DNA from: CAYFZO01 sp965223735 | GTDB lineage: Bacteria > Pseudomonadota > Gammaproteobacteria > Poriferisulfidales > Oxydemutatoraceae | Length of the DNA: 64,000 nucleotides | Assembly: GCA_965223735.1 (NCBI GenBank) | Contig: OZ245010.1 | Span: 558,001 to 622,000 of the forward strand | Direction: 5' to 3' | Shown: one piece after another, positions 18,033 through 27,249 of the stretch | Layout: each line of letters starts with the position of its first letter | Position numbering within the stretch: position 1 is the first letter of the stretch | Position numbers and translations under genes: made by a program | The notes under the pieces: generated by a model | What the model saw: only the letters and a program-made list of their open reading frames with translations | Told to the model about the DNA's origin: nothing | Databases searched by the model: none

Positions 18033-19153
18033 CGCCCCAGCGCCTCCGCCAGCGCCTCAAGAAAACGGCGGTTATGTTCAGGGCGGCCGACCGTCACCCT
18101 GAGATGGCGCGGCAGGCCGTAATTATCAATCCGGCGCACGATGACGCCGCGCCGCAACAACTTCCCGTAAACGTCGGCGGCGGCATCCCCCACTTCAATG
18201 CACAAAAAATTGGCCGCCGACGGCATCCACGGCAGTTGCAGGCGGTCGCAACCCGCCTGCAGTTGCATCAATCCGTCGCGGTTCATCGCAACACTTCGTT
18301 CGAGATGCACCTCATCTTCAAGCGCCGCGAGCGCGCCGGACTGGGCCGGTGCGTTCACGTTGAACGGCTGGCGCACTCGATTCATCAATTCAGCAACTGC
18401 GGCGGACGACAACGCATAGCCGACGCGCAGGCCCGCCAACCCGAACGCCTTGGAAAAGGTACGCGTTACCATCAGATTGGGAAAGCGCCCGAGCCATGCG
18501 GCGGCTTCGGGGTAGTCCGGCTGCGTCACATACTCGGCGTAGGCTTCGTCAATAACGATCAGCGTTGACACGGGCACCTTTTGCAGAAACGCTTCGAGCA
18601 CCCGCCCATCAAACCAGGTGCCCGTCGGGTTGTTCGGGTTGGCAATGAACACCACCCTCGTATCGGCGTTGATCTCGGCCGCCATCGCGTCGAGATCGTG
18701 CCCGCAAGGCATCGCATCCGTCGCCCCGCGCGCGCGCGCAACGCGGCTATCCGCCCCGCATATCTGCGTCGTCAATTCATACACCGCAAACGCGTGCTCC
18801 GAATACACGGCATTTTTTCCCCGGTCCAGAAAGCAGCGCCCCGCGAGTTCGAGCAACTCGTTCGAGCCGTTGCCGAGCGTGACGCATTCGGGTGCAACCC
18901 CGTGCCGCTCAGCAAGCGCCCATGCGAGCCGCCGACCGCCGCCGTCGGGATACAGCATCAACCCGGGACAGCCGTCGCGCACCGCCGTCACGGCATGGGG
19001 CGACGGACCGAGCATATTTTCATTCGAGGAAAGTTTGATCATGGCGTCGACCGTATACTCGCGTGCAAGATCGGCGGCGGATTTGCCGGGGCGATACGGT
19101 TCAACGGCCAACACTGCGGGACGACAGTAATCTCGAGGGTCAAACTGAGACAT
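18029..19153 (-). CDS. hisC: Histidinol-phosphate aminotransferase
   Basis: A 374-residue class I/II PLP aminotransferase. KLSSNENMLGPSP near residue 40, FIANPNNPTGTWF, and the PLP lysine in TRTFSKAFGLAGLRVGYAL define the HisC family. In this pheA-hisC-tyrA-aroA setting, HisC paralogues often also transaminate aromatic keto acids (prephenate or phenylpyruvate), so dual use in phenylalanine/tyrosine synthesis is plausible but inferred. Confidence 0.92.
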   Translation of the reverse strand: MSQFDPRDYCRPAVLAVEPYRPGKSAADLAREYTVDAMIKLSSNENMLGPSPHAVTAVRDGCPGLMLYPDGGGRRLAWALAERHGVAPECVTLGNGSNELLELAGRCFLDRGKNAVYSEHAFAVYELTTQICGADSRVARARGATDAMPCGHDLDAMAAEINADTRVVFIANPNNPTGTWFDGRVLEAFLQKVPVSTLIVIDEAYAEYVTQPDYPEAAAWLGRFPNLMVTRTFSKAFGLAGLRVGYALSSAAVAELMNRVRQPFNVNAPAQSGALAALEDEVHLERSVAMNRDGLMQLQAGCDRLQLPWMPSAANFLCIEVGDAAADVYGKLLRRGVIVRRIDNYGLPRHLRVTVGRPEHNRRFLEALAEALGR

Positions 19154-19177
19154 CGGATCGCGTTGACGACAACCGGT

Positions 19178-20263
19178 TCAGTACACCGCTCTCGGATACG
19201 AGCCGAGTAATTTGAAGAAACCCGCCTCCCGGTTCAGCGCTTCAAGCGCCGTTTTCAACGGTTCGTCGTCGCAGTGCCCCTCCATGTCAACGAAGAACAC
19301 ATATTGCCAGTTTGCCTGCCGCGCCGGACGCGATTCGATGCGCGTCATGCTGACGCCGTGCTCGGACAGCGGCTGCAGCAGACGCACCAGCGCTCCCGGG
19401 CGGTTGCGGGTGGACACCAGCACGCTGGTCTTGTCGTTGCCGGTCGGCGGTACCGGATGATCGCCGATGATCAAAAACCGCGTGGTATTGTCGGGATCAT
19501 CTTCAATGTTCTTCTCGATTACGCACAGACCATACCGTTCGGCGACACCGATGCCCGCGATCGCCGCGGCGCCCTGATCCTCCTTTGCGCGCCGTGCCGC
19601 GTCGGCGGTGCTGTTGACGCTGATCTGCTCGCAGGCGGGCAGGCGCGAGGCGAGCCAGCGACGGCATTGCTGAAAAGGCTGGTGGTGAGAATACACCGCC
19701 TTGATCTCCGACGGGTCCTGCGACAACCCGAGCAGGCAGTGATGAATACGCAACTCGGCCTCACCGACGATTGTCAGCGGCGAGTCCATCAGGCGGTCGA
19801 GCGTGTGATGGACCGAACCTTCGGTCGAGTTCTCGACCGGCACCACCCCATACGCAACCGCCTTCGCCTCGGTTTCGCGAAACACCTCGTCGATGCCGTC
19901 GAGGCTTTTCAGCCGCACCGAACGGCCAAAATGCTTGAACGCGGCCTCCTGGGTGAAGGTGCCCTGCGGCCCGAGAAAGCCGATCTCGAGTTCCTGCTCG
20001 AGTGCGAGGCACGCTGACATGATCTCGCGAAACAACTTCGCCGCCTCTTCGTCGCTCAGCGGCCCCCGGTTGTGCTCGATGACGCGCCGCAGCAATCCGG
20101 CCTCTCGCTCGGGGCAGTACAAAGGCGTGTCAGGCGAAACCCCCTGTTTGACTTCCGCGATTTCCCTGGCGTAACGCGCACGCTGATTCAAAAGGTCAAG
20201 CAGGCCGGCGTCGAGTTCGTCAATACGCGCGCGCAATTGCTCCAATGTGTCTTTTTCGGACAT
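19178..20263 (-). CDS. pheA: Bifunctional chorismate mutase / prephenate dehydratase
   Basis: A 361-residue fusion: AroQ chorismate mutase (residues 1-90; LEQLRARIDELDAGLLDLLNQRARYAREIAEVK), prephenate dehydratase (about 95-275; GFLGPQGTFTQEAA ... VPVENSTEGSVHHTLD ... NTTRFLIIG) and a C-terminal ACT domain (about 280-355) with the Phe-binding SRP motif IESRPARQ. It directs chorismate to phenylpyruvate and should be feedback inhibited by phenylalanine through the ACT domain. No leader-peptide attenuator is visible in the 45-nt gap after serC. Confidence 0.96.
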   Translation of the reverse strand: MSEKDTLEQLRARIDELDAGLLDLLNQRARYAREIAEVKQGVSPDTPLYCPEREAGLLRRVIEHNRGPLSDEEAAKLFREIMSACLALEQELEIGFLGPQGTFTQEAAFKHFGRSVRLKSLDGIDEVFRETEAKAVAYGVVPVENSTEGSVHHTLDRLMDSPLTIVGEAELRIHHCLLGLSQDPSEIKAVYSHHQPFQQCRRWLASRLPACEQISVNSTADAARRAKEDQGAAAIAGIGVAERYGLCVIEKNIEDDPDNTTRFLIIGDHPVPPTGNDKTSVLVSTRNRPGALVRLLQPLSEHGVSMTRIESRPARQANWQYVFFVDMEGHCDDEPLKTALEALNREAGFFKLLGSYPRAVY

Positions 20264-20308
20264 TGTCGATTATCCTGCCCCATACGCCGGATCGTGTTCC
20301 GGCCCCGG

Positions 20309-21376
20309 TTAAAGCATTTTCTCAAAGTCCCGCATAAAATCAGCCAGCACACACGCACCCGCGAACGGCATCCCGTTATACAGGCTCGCCCGGAGCCCGC
20401 CGGTTGCGCGGTGACCGCGCAGACCGAGCAAACCATGCCACTCAGCCTGCGCGAGAAAATCCTCCTCGAGCGCGTTCGGTTTGATCCGAAAATGCACGTT
20501 AACCCGCGACCGGTAGCGCCGTGCAACCGGGCTCTCATATATTTCCGAACCGTCTATACACTCGTACAGACATCCCGCCCGCTCGAGGCTGCGCCGATGC
20601 ATCTCGTCCACGCCGCCCTGACGCTCTATCCACTCAAGCATCACACCGCATACGTACCACGCAAAGATCGGCGGCGTATTGTAGCGCGAACCGGATTGCG
20701 CGTGCGCGGCATAGCGATACAAAGCGGGGGTGAATGGCTGCTCCCTGCCGAGCAGATCGTTGCGGACGATAACCAGTGTGACGCCGGCGATGCCGATGTT
20801 CTTCTGCGCCCCCGCATAGATCACGCCGAAACGCCCGACGTCAAAAGGCCGAGTCAGGAAGTTCGAAGTCATGTCGGCGACCAGAAGACGGTCGCCGGCA
20901 GCGTGATCTACCGGCAACTCAAAGCCCGTGAGTGTTTCGTTGTCCACGAAATGGCAATACGCGGCGGCGTCCGAAAATCGCCACCGCGCAGGCGGCGGCA
21001 GATCCAGTTTGCCGCCGTCGCCCACCTGCGCAACCAGATTGACCCGGCCATAGCGCTGTGCCTCAGCAGTCGCGCGCCGCGACCAGTAGCCGGTGTCGAA
21101 ATAGTCCAGCGGGCGATTGCCGCGCGCGAGGTTCAGCGGCACCATCGCATACTGCGCGCCGGCACCGCCCGGCAAAAACAGCACCGAGTAATTCTCCGGA
21201 ATTTTGAGCAGACGCCGCAAAGTTTGCTCGGAACATTCCGCGATCCGTGAGAACTCATCGCTACGGTGCCCGATCTCGAGCAACGGCACCCGGCCATTTC
21301 GCTGATCCCAGTCGCGACGAATGCGCTCATGCACCGCATCGGGCAACAGCGCAGGACCGGGAGAAAAGTTATACAA
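20309..21376 (-). CDS. serC: Phosphoserine aminotransferase
   Basis: A class V PLP aminotransferase for serine (and often pyridoxine) synthesis, starting YNFSPGPALLPDAV as in other SerC proteins. The PLP lysine lies in IYAGAQKNIGIAG, and NTPPIFAWYVCGVML and GLRASLYNGMPFAGACVLADFM are conserved. The open frame extends upstream into gyrA (to 21478), but no ATG lies near the conserved start. TTG 21376 gives 355 residues, close to E. coli (362); CTG 21382 is another option. The start codon is therefore uncertain and translation may be coupled to the gyrA stop. Confidence 0.93.
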   Translation of the reverse strand: MYNFSPGPALLPDAVHERIRRDWDQRNGRVPLLEIGHRSDEFSRIAECSEQTLRRLLKIPENYSVLFLPGGAGAQYAMVPLNLARGNRPLDYFDTGYWSRRATAEAQRYGRVNLVAQVGDGGKLDLPPPARWRFSDAAAYCHFVDNETLTGFELPVDHAAGDRLLVADMTSNFLTRPFDVGRFGVIYAGAQKNIGIAGVTLVIVRNDLLGREQPFTPALYRYAAHAQSGSRYNTPPIFAWYVCGVMLEWIERQGGVDEMHRRSLERAGCLYECIDGSEIYESPVARRYRSRVNVHFRIKPNALEEDFLAQAEWHGLLGLRGHRATGGLRASLYNGMPFAGACVLADFMRDFEKML

Positions 21377-21407
21377 ATTCAGATCGACGGCCCCGACCAG
21401 GGCCTTT

Positions 21408-24041
21408 TCACTCAGCCCGTTCTGGAGCGGACGCCCGCGCTTCCTCAGCCTCCGGCGCGTCCCCGTTGATACCAACAATGGGTTCGACCTCGATCAACTG
21501 TTCTTTACCCGACAGGCGGATCAACCTGACTCCCTGCGTATTACGCCCGACCGCGGAGATGTCAGAGACACGTGTTCTGACCAACTTGCCGCCGGTGGTG
21601 ATCAGCATCACCTCGTCGTTCGCGTCCACCAGAATGGCGCTGGCGACCCGACCGTTGCGCTGTGTCGTCTGGATCGAAATAACCCCCTGCCCACCGCGTT
21701 TGCGCACCGGAAATTGGTCGAGTGCGGTACGTTTGCCATAGCCGTTCATCGTCGCCACCAACACACAGTCGCCGCGTTGTTCAGCATCCGGTGCGATCGT
21801 CAGCAACGAAATGACCCGATCCCTGCCTTTCAGGCGGATACCGCGCACGCCCGCCGCCACCCGCCCGATAGAGCGCAGATCGCTTTCGTGAAAACGCACA
21901 ACCTTACCCCTGTCGCTGAACAACATGACGTGATGTCCGGCGCCGATGATCTCGGTACCGATCAACTCGTCGTCGGACTTCAGGCGCACTGCAATGATGC
22001 CGTTGTTCCGGGGCCTCGAAAAATTCTCGAGTGCGGTTTTCTTAATCACGCCCCTGGCCGTCGCCATGATCACGTAACGGTCTTTGTCATAGGTTCTCAC
22101 CGGCAACACCGAAGAGATCCGTTCTCCTTCCTCCAGCGGCAGCATGTTGACGATCGGCCTGCCGCGCGCAATGCGCCCGGCTTCGGGCAGACGATACACC
22201 TTGAGCCAGTAAACTTTGCCGCGCGTTGAGAAACACAGCAGCGTGTCGTGCGTGCTCGCGACAAATAACTTGTCCACGAAATCTTCCTGTCTGACTGAAG
22301 CTGCGGCCTTACCCCTGCCACCGCGGCGTTGCACCCGGTAGGTGTCCATCGCCTGATACTTCGCGTAGCCCGCGTGCGACAGGGTGACCACTACGTCTTC
22401 CTCGGTGATCAAGTCTTCCATGTCCAAATCGCCTTCCTCTTCGAGTATTTCGGTGCGCCGGCCGTCGCCGTAGCGTTCACGGATCTCGACCAGTTCTTCG
22501 CGGATTACCGCGGTCAGGCGATCAGGGTCAGACAGGATCCCGAGCAGCTCACCGATGCGCCCGATCAAAGCCTTGTAGTCGGTGATGATCTTGCCCTGTT
22601 CGAGCGCCGTCAGGCGGTTGAGGCGCAGGTCGAGAATTGCCTGCGCCTGCACCTGCGAGAGGCGATAGCCGTCGTCAAACAGCCCGAATTCAGGCGCAAG
22701 ATCGTCGGGGCGCGTGATATAGGTGCCTGATTCGTCCGGTTGACCGGCGTTCTGAACCTCCGCACGCTGCAACATCCCGGTGACAGCGCCCGGCTGCCAC
22801 GCCTTCGCCATCAGCGCCTGTTTCGCGTCGGCGGGCGTACGCGAAGCTTTGATCAGCGCGATCACTTCGTCCACGTTCGCCAACGCCACCGCCTGCCCCT
22901 CGAGCACATGCGCTTTCTCGCGCGCTTTGCGCAGTTCAAACACCGAGCGTCGCGTCACGACATCGCGGCGATGGCGAATAAACGCCCCGAGCATTTGCTT
23001 CAAGTCCGCGAGCACCGGCCGCCCCCGCGACAGCGCCACCATATTCACGCCGAACACGCTCTGCAATTTGGTGTACTGATACAGATTGTTCAGCACCACT
23101 TCGCCCATTTCGCCGCGCCTGAGATCAATCGCAACGCGCATACCGTCCTTGTCGGACTCGTCGCGCAGCTCGGTGATGCCTTCAATCCGCTTTTCCTTGA
23201 CGAGTTCGGCGATCTTTTCAAGCAACGCCGCCTTGTTCACCATGTAAGGCAGTTCGTTCACGACGATGCGCTCGCGCCCGCCCTTCTCGTCCCTTTCAAT
23301 GCTGCAACGCGCACGCATGACGACGCTGCCGCGGCCGGTGTGGTAAGCCTGCCTGATACCGTGTCTGCCGCAGATAAAGCCAGCGGTCGGGAAATCAGGC
23401 CCGGGAAGATGCCCGATCAACTCGTCGATGCCGATATCGGCGTTATCAATCAGGGCGAGCACCGCGGTGATCACTTCCGCCAGGTTATGCGGCGGAATGT
23501 TCGTCGCCATGCCGACCGCAATGCCCGACGACCCGTTGACCAACAGGTTCGGCACCCGCGTCGGCAGCACCGTCGGCTCTTTTTCCGAGTTATCGTAATT
23601 CTGGATGAAGTCAACCGTCTCTTTTTCAAGATCAGTCAGCAACTCGTGAGCAAGCCGCGTCATGCGCACTTCGGTGTAACGCATCGCGGCGGGCGCGTCG
23701 CCGTCTATCGAGCCGAAGTTGCCCTGCCCGTCAACCAGCATATAGCGCAGAGAGAACGGCTGTGCCATGCGCACAATCGTGTCATACACCGCGGTATCAC
23801 CGTGCGGGTGGTATTTGCCGATCACGTCGCCGACTACGCGCGCGGACTTTTTATAAGGCTTGTTGTAGTCGTTCCCGAGTTCCGACATCGCAAACAATAC
23901 ACGCCGGTGCACCGGTTTGAGGCCGTCCCGAATATCAGGCAACGCACGCCCGACGATCACGCTCATCGCGTAATCAAGATAGGACCTGCGCATCTCGTCT
24001 TCGAGCGTGACCGCAATCACTTCACGGGCAAAATCCGCCAC
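21408..24041 (-). CDS. gyrA: DNA gyrase subunit A
   Basis: An 877-residue type II topoisomerase subunit. The N-terminal breakage-reunion domain has SYLDYAMSVIVGRALPDIRDGLKPVHRR, KSARVVGDVIGKYHPHGDTAVYD and the catalytic Tyr in AAMRYTEVRM. The C-terminal beta-pinwheel carries the GyrA-box-like QRRGGRGK motif. The quinolone-region residue equivalent to E. coli Ser83 is Thr, as in wild-type Pseudomonas aeruginosa. Start GTG 24041 follows AGGAGAGG by 6 nt and aligns with the E. coli start; the longer frame to 24134 has no conserved residues. First gene of the gyrA-serC-pheA-hisC-tyrA-aroA-cmk-rpsA-ihfB series. Confidence 0.97.
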   Translation of the reverse strand: MADFAREVIAVTLEDEMRRSYLDYAMSVIVGRALPDIRDGLKPVHRRVLFAMSELGNDYNKPYKKSARVVGDVIGKYHPHGDTAVYDTIVRMAQPFSLRYMLVDGQGNFGSIDGDAPAAMRYTEVRMTRLAHELLTDLEKETVDFIQNYDNSEKEPTVLPTRVPNLLVNGSSGIAVGMATNIPPHNLAEVITAVLALIDNADIGIDELIGHLPGPDFPTAGFICGRHGIRQAYHTGRGSVVMRARCSIERDEKGGRERIVVNELPYMVNKAALLEKIAELVKEKRIEGITELRDESDKDGMRVAIDLRRGEMGEVVLNNLYQYTKLQSVFGVNMVALSRGRPVLADLKQMLGAFIRHRRDVVTRRSVFELRKAREKAHVLEGQAVALANVDEVIALIKASRTPADAKQALMAKAWQPGAVTGMLQRAEVQNAGQPDESGTYITRPDDLAPEFGLFDDGYRLSQVQAQAILDLRLNRLTALEQGKIITDYKALIGRIGELLGILSDPDRLTAVIREELVEIRERYGDGRRTEILEEEGDLDMEDLITEEDVVVTLSHAGYAKYQAMDTYRVQRRGGRGKAAASVRQEDFVDKLFVASTHDTLLCFSTRGKVYWLKVYRLPEAGRIARGRPIVNMLPLEEGERISSVLPVRTYDKDRYVIMATARGVIKKTALENFSRPRNNGIIAVRLKSDDELIGTEIIGAGHHVMLFSDRGKVVRFHESDLRSIGRVAAGVRGIRLKGRDRVISLLTIAPDAEQRGDCVLVATMNGYGKRTALDQFPVRKRGGQGVISIQTTQRNGRVASAILVDANDEVMLITTGGKLVRTRVSDISAVGRNTQGVRLIRLSGKEQLIEVEPIVGINGDAPEAEEARASAPERAE

Positions 24042-24168
24042 TGTGGACCTCTCCTTTATACCGCCGACGGCTTTCGGAAAACTTAAATAAAACGCGCCTG
24101 AAAAGCTCCGGGCAAGCCCCCGGACCACATTCAAAAACGATTAAGACCACCCTCGAAAAGGGCCCACG

Positions 24169-24177
24169 ATTTTAGCA
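24169..24177 (-). promoter_or_regulatory. Candidate extended -10 promoter of gyrA
   Basis: On the minus strand TGCTAAAAT (24177-24169) matches an extended -10 element (TGN plus TAAAAT), with no clear -35, giving a leader of about 120 nt before the gyrA GTG. The same nonamer occurs in front of ppc. Confidence 0.4.
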
Positions 24178-24268
24178 CAAAATCGGCTTGCCGGCCGCCG
24201 CCGAACCGCGTCAGGCCGAACTTTCAGCCGAAGGCTGCACCGACGCCCAGATCCCTTATAATTCGTCG

Positions 24269-24979
24269 GTGGAAACACCCCCGAACAACTTTTGCGAAGA
24301 TGAATTGCGCAAGTTTGAATCCGCCGCACACCGCTGGTGGGACCCGCACGGCGACTTCAAGTCGCTGCACGAAATCAATCCTCTGCGCCTCGGATACATC
24401 GAGGCGCGCGCCGAAATTCCCGGCAAGTACGTGCTCGACGTCGGCTGCGGCGGCGGATTGCTGTGCGAGAACATGGCCCGCCGCGGTGCACAAGTGACGG
24501 GCATCGACCTCGGCGGGACCGCGCTCAGCGTCGCGCGCCTGCATACGCGCGAATCAGGCTTGCACATTGATTACCGACTATGCGCGGCTGAAACACTCGC
24601 CGACGGCGAAGCCGGTCGCTACGACATCGTAACCTGCCTCGAAATGCTGGAACACGTCCCCGACCCGGCGGCAATCGTCGCCGCCTGCGCACGGCTGGCG
24701 AAAAACGGCGGCGACGTGTTCTTCTCCACCATCAATCGCAACCTGAAATCGTATTTGTTCGCCGTCGTCGGCGCGGAATACATCCTGCGCCTGCTGCCCG
24801 CAGGAACACACGATTACCACAAGCTGATCAGGCCGTCGGAACTGGCGCGCGCGGCGCGCGGCGTGGGACTCGAACTGCGCGGCCTGACGGGCATGACCTA
24901 CTATCCGTTGTCGCGCACCTACCGGCTCACTCGCAACGTCAGTGTCAATTACCTCGCACACTTTCGGAAACCGCTGTGA
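24269..24979 (+). CDS. ubiG: Ubiquinone biosynthesis O-methyltransferase
   Basis: A 236-residue SAM methyltransferase carrying out both O-methylations of ubiquinone synthesis. The family-specific opening FCEDELRKFESAAHRWWDPHGDFKSLHEINPLRLGYIE is followed by the SAM loop VLDVGCGGGLLCENMA and EMLEHVPDP. I chose GTG 24269, which aligns with the E. coli start; the frame continues to a TTG at 24188. A TATAAT at 24256-24261 lies only 7 nt before the GTG, so either the transcript is nearly leaderless or the upstream start is used. It overlaps gph. Confidence 0.93.
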   Translation: METPPNNFCEDELRKFESAAHRWWDPHGDFKSLHEINPLRLGYIEARAEIPGKYVLDVGCGGGLLCENMARRGAQVTGIDLGGTALSVARLHTRESGLHIDYRLCAAETLADGEAGRYDIVTCLEMLEHVPDPAAIVAACARLAKNGGDVFFSTINRNLKSYLFAVVGAEYILRLLPAGTHDYHKLIRPSELARAARGVGLELRGLTGMTYYPLSRTYRLTRNVSVNYLAHFRKPL

Positions 24980-25668
24980 AAACATCCGCCGTATTGTTTG
25001 ACCTTGACGGTACGCTCGCCGACACCGCACCTGATCTCGGCGACGCCCTGAACCGCCTGCTCCGAGAGGAGGGCCGTGCGGCGCTGCCGCCCGGGGCAAT
25101 ACGCAGGCACGCCTCGTTCGGCGCCAAAGGTCTGATCGCCTGCGGCTTCGGCGCACTCGAAAATACCGAAAGCGAGCGGCTGACGGCACGTTTTCTGGAA
25201 CTGTACGCGCAAAACCTCTGCGTCAAAACACGGCTGTTCCCCGGCACCGAGGCAACACTGAGCACGTTGGAGCGGCGAAAAATCGCGTGGGGCATCGTGA
25301 CCAACAAAAGCCGCCGTTTCGCCGAACCGATACTGAAAAAATTCGGCCTGCACGAAGCCGCGCATTGTCTCGTTTACGGCGACACGGTGACACGCAAAAA
25401 GCCTGAATCCGACGTGCTGCTATACGCCGCCGAAAAGTTGGCAACGCCGCCGTCGGACTGCCTGTACGTCGGCGACAGCGAACGCGACGCAATGGCGGCG
25501 AAGGCGGCGGGTATGCCGGTGTTAATTGTCGCCTACGGCTATGAATCAAAAGACGCCGACATCGACACTTGGCTTTGCGACGGCACAGTGAACAAACTCG
25601 CCGACGTCCTGCTTTGGACGGACGGCTCCCGGCAACCGGACAAACCGGCGGAGGCGGCCGGCTCCTGA
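24976..25668 (+). CDS. gph: Phosphoglycolate phosphatase (HAD family)
   Basis: A 230-residue HAD hydrolase: VLFDLDGTLADTAPDLG (nucleophile Asp), GIVTNKSRRFAEPIL (motif II), and VYGDTVTRKKPESDVLLYAAEK ... CLYVGDSERDAMAAKAAGMPVL (motifs III-IV). It should clear 2-phosphoglycolate; ubiG-gph pairing is usual. GTG start overlaps the ubiG stop. The last 30 or so residues (DGTVNKLADVLLWTDGSRQPDKPAEAAGS) do not look like a normal Gph end and are encoded by the first copy of the tandem repeat that follows. Confidence 0.9.
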   Translation: MKTSAVLFDLDGTLADTAPDLGDALNRLLREEGRAALPPGAIRRHASFGAKGLIACGFGALENTESERLTARFLELYAQNLCVKTRLFPGTEATLSTLERRKIAWGIVTNKSRRFAEPILKKFGLHEAAHCLVYGDTVTRKKPESDVLLYAAEKLATPPSDCLYVGDSERDAMAAKAAGMPVLIVAYGYESKDADIDTWLCDGTVNKLADVLLWTDGSRQPDKPAEAAGS

Positions 25669-26034
25669 TACGGTGCCGATGAACCGGACGCTTCGCGGCG
25701 ACACGGTGAACGAACTCACCGACGTCCTGCCGTGGGCGGACGGCTCCCGGCAACCGGATAAACCGGCGGAGACGGCCGGCTCCTGAGACGGCGCCGATGA
25801 ACCGGACGCTTCGTGGCGGCACACGAACTCGCCGACGTCCTGCCGTGGGCGGACGGCTCCCGGCAACCGGACAAACCGGCGGAGGCGGCCGGCTCCTGAT
25901 ACGGTGCCGATGAACCGGACGTTTCGCGGCGACACACGAACTCGCCGACGTCCTGCCGAGGGTGAACGACCTTCGACAATCGGATAAACTGCCTGAGGCG
26001 GCCGGCTTCCAGGACGGGCCGACAAACTGAGCGC
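25578..26034 (+). repeat. Tandem repeat of 113-118 bp, four copies, starting inside gph
   Basis: Equivalent landmark bases fall at 25600, 25718, 25831 and 25944. Copy 1 forms the 3' end of gph; copies 2 and 3 each contain a near-identical ...DGSRQPDKPAE.AGS-stop reading frame segment; copy 4 has diverged and ends just before the rmuC start. Copies 2 to 4 fill the 366-nt interval between gph and rmuC, and I see no gene in it. Minus-strand open frames across the array follow from the repeat composition. Confidence 0.88.
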
Positions 26035-27219
26035 GTGGAAACTTATCTCTCAGCCTTCCTTGTCATCGCGGGCGTCGCCCTCGGCGGTCTTGCCGTTCAC
26101 AGTTGGCACAAACGGCAGGCAAGATCGCCGGCAGCTGACGAACAGATTGAGGCACTGTCGGCCAAAGTGCTGCAGGGAATCAGCAAAACGTTTCTGGACA
26201 CCTCCAGACGCTTGCAGGAGGAATCGCAAGCCGACCTGCAGCAACGCCGGCAATCCATTGAAAATCTGGTAAAACCGCTGCAAGACGCGCTGGACAAGAC
26301 CGAGCGACAGATCAAGGAAATAGAAAAGGAGCGCAAGGAGGATCTGGGCTCACTGAGAGAGCATCTCGAACAGGTCACGCGCGGTCAACAACAGTTGCAG
26401 ACCGAAACTACGCGGCTGGTACAGGCGCTGAGGAAGCCGCAGGTACGGGGCCGCTGGGGCGAACTGACGCTGCGCCGCACGGTGGAACTCGCCGGCATGG
26501 TCGAGCACTGCGATTTCAAGGAGCAACAGGGCGCCGACAACGCAAACAGCCGACTGCGTCCCGACATGACCGTGTACCTGCCGAACGACCGGCGCGTGGT
26601 GGTGGACGCCAAAACCCCGCTCGACGCGTATCTCGAAGCAATAGAGGCCGACAGCAAAGAACAATACAGCAGCCTGATGCAAAAGCACGCTCGGCAAGTC
26701 GCAGCGCACGTGCAAGCTTTATCGTCAAAAACTTACTGGCGGCAATTTGACGATACACTCGACTTCGTCGTGATGTTCATTCCGGGCGAGCAATTTCTTG
26801 CGGGCGCGCTTGAGCACGACCCCACCCTGCAGGAAAACGCGCTGCACAGCCGTATCGTCCTCGCGACGCCACCGACATTGTTCGCGTTGCTGCGCGCAAT
26901 CGCTTACGGATGGCGGCAGAAGTCACTCGAAGAGAACGCGCAGGAGATCCGCCGGCTCGGCGAGGAACTGTATTCACGCGCCGCGACTTTCACCGAGCAC
27001 TTGGTCAAAGTCGGGAAATGTCTGGACAACAGCGTCGGCGCCTACAACGACGCGATCGGCTCGCTGGAAAGAAACCTGCTGCCGGGCGCACGCAAGTTCA
27101 CCGAGCTCGGCATCGAAAAGAAAAAGGAGATTCCGGAAACCAGGCCGATTGAGACCGGCGCCAGAGAAATGGCGGCATTGCCGCGGGACGGGCAACCGGA
27201 ACGTGCCGGCGATGAATGA
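26035..27219 (+). CDS. rmuC: DNA recombination protein RmuC
   Basis: A 394-residue protein with an N-terminal membrane helix (residues 4-22), a coiled coil (about 35-130) and the RmuC nuclease-like domain: GRWGELTLRRTVELAGMVEHCDF, RPDMTVYLPNDRRVVVDAKTPLDAY, PGEQFLAGALEHDP and LATPPTLFALLRAIAYGWRQ. RmuC limits inversions between short inverted repeats; it resembles restriction-endonuclease folds. GTG start directly after the tandem repeat array. It converges on the giant repeat protein gene. Confidence 0.93.
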   Translation: METYLSAFLVIAGVALGGLAVHSWHKRQARSPAADEQIEALSAKVLQGISKTFLDTSRRLQEESQADLQQRRQSIENLVKPLQDALDKTERQIKEIEKERKEDLGSLREHLEQVTRGQQQLQTETTRLVQALRKPQVRGRWGELTLRRTVELAGMVEHCDFKEQQGADNANSRLRPDMTVYLPNDRRVVVDAKTPLDAYLEAIEADSKEQYSSLMQKHARQVAAHVQALSSKTYWRQFDDTLDFVVMFIPGEQFLAGALEHDPTLQENALHSRIVLATPPTLFALLRAIAYGWRQKSLEENAQEIRRLGEELYSRAATFTEHLVKVGKCLDNSVGAYNDAIGSLERNLLPGARKFTELGIEKKKEIPETRPIETGAREMAALPRDGQPERAGDE

Positions 27220-27249
27220 ATGCAACGCCGCGGGCGCTCACAAGGCGCA

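Noticed and set aside
20264..20308. Attenuator or leader peptide before pheA
   Set aside because: The 45-nt gap has no Phe-codon run or terminator hairpin.
25546..26025. Minus-strand ORFs of 87-159 codons over the gph-rmuC repeat array
   Set aside because: Repeat units give repeated peptides (VRLPGAVRPRQDVGEF) with no start signal; they are shadows of the tandem duplication.
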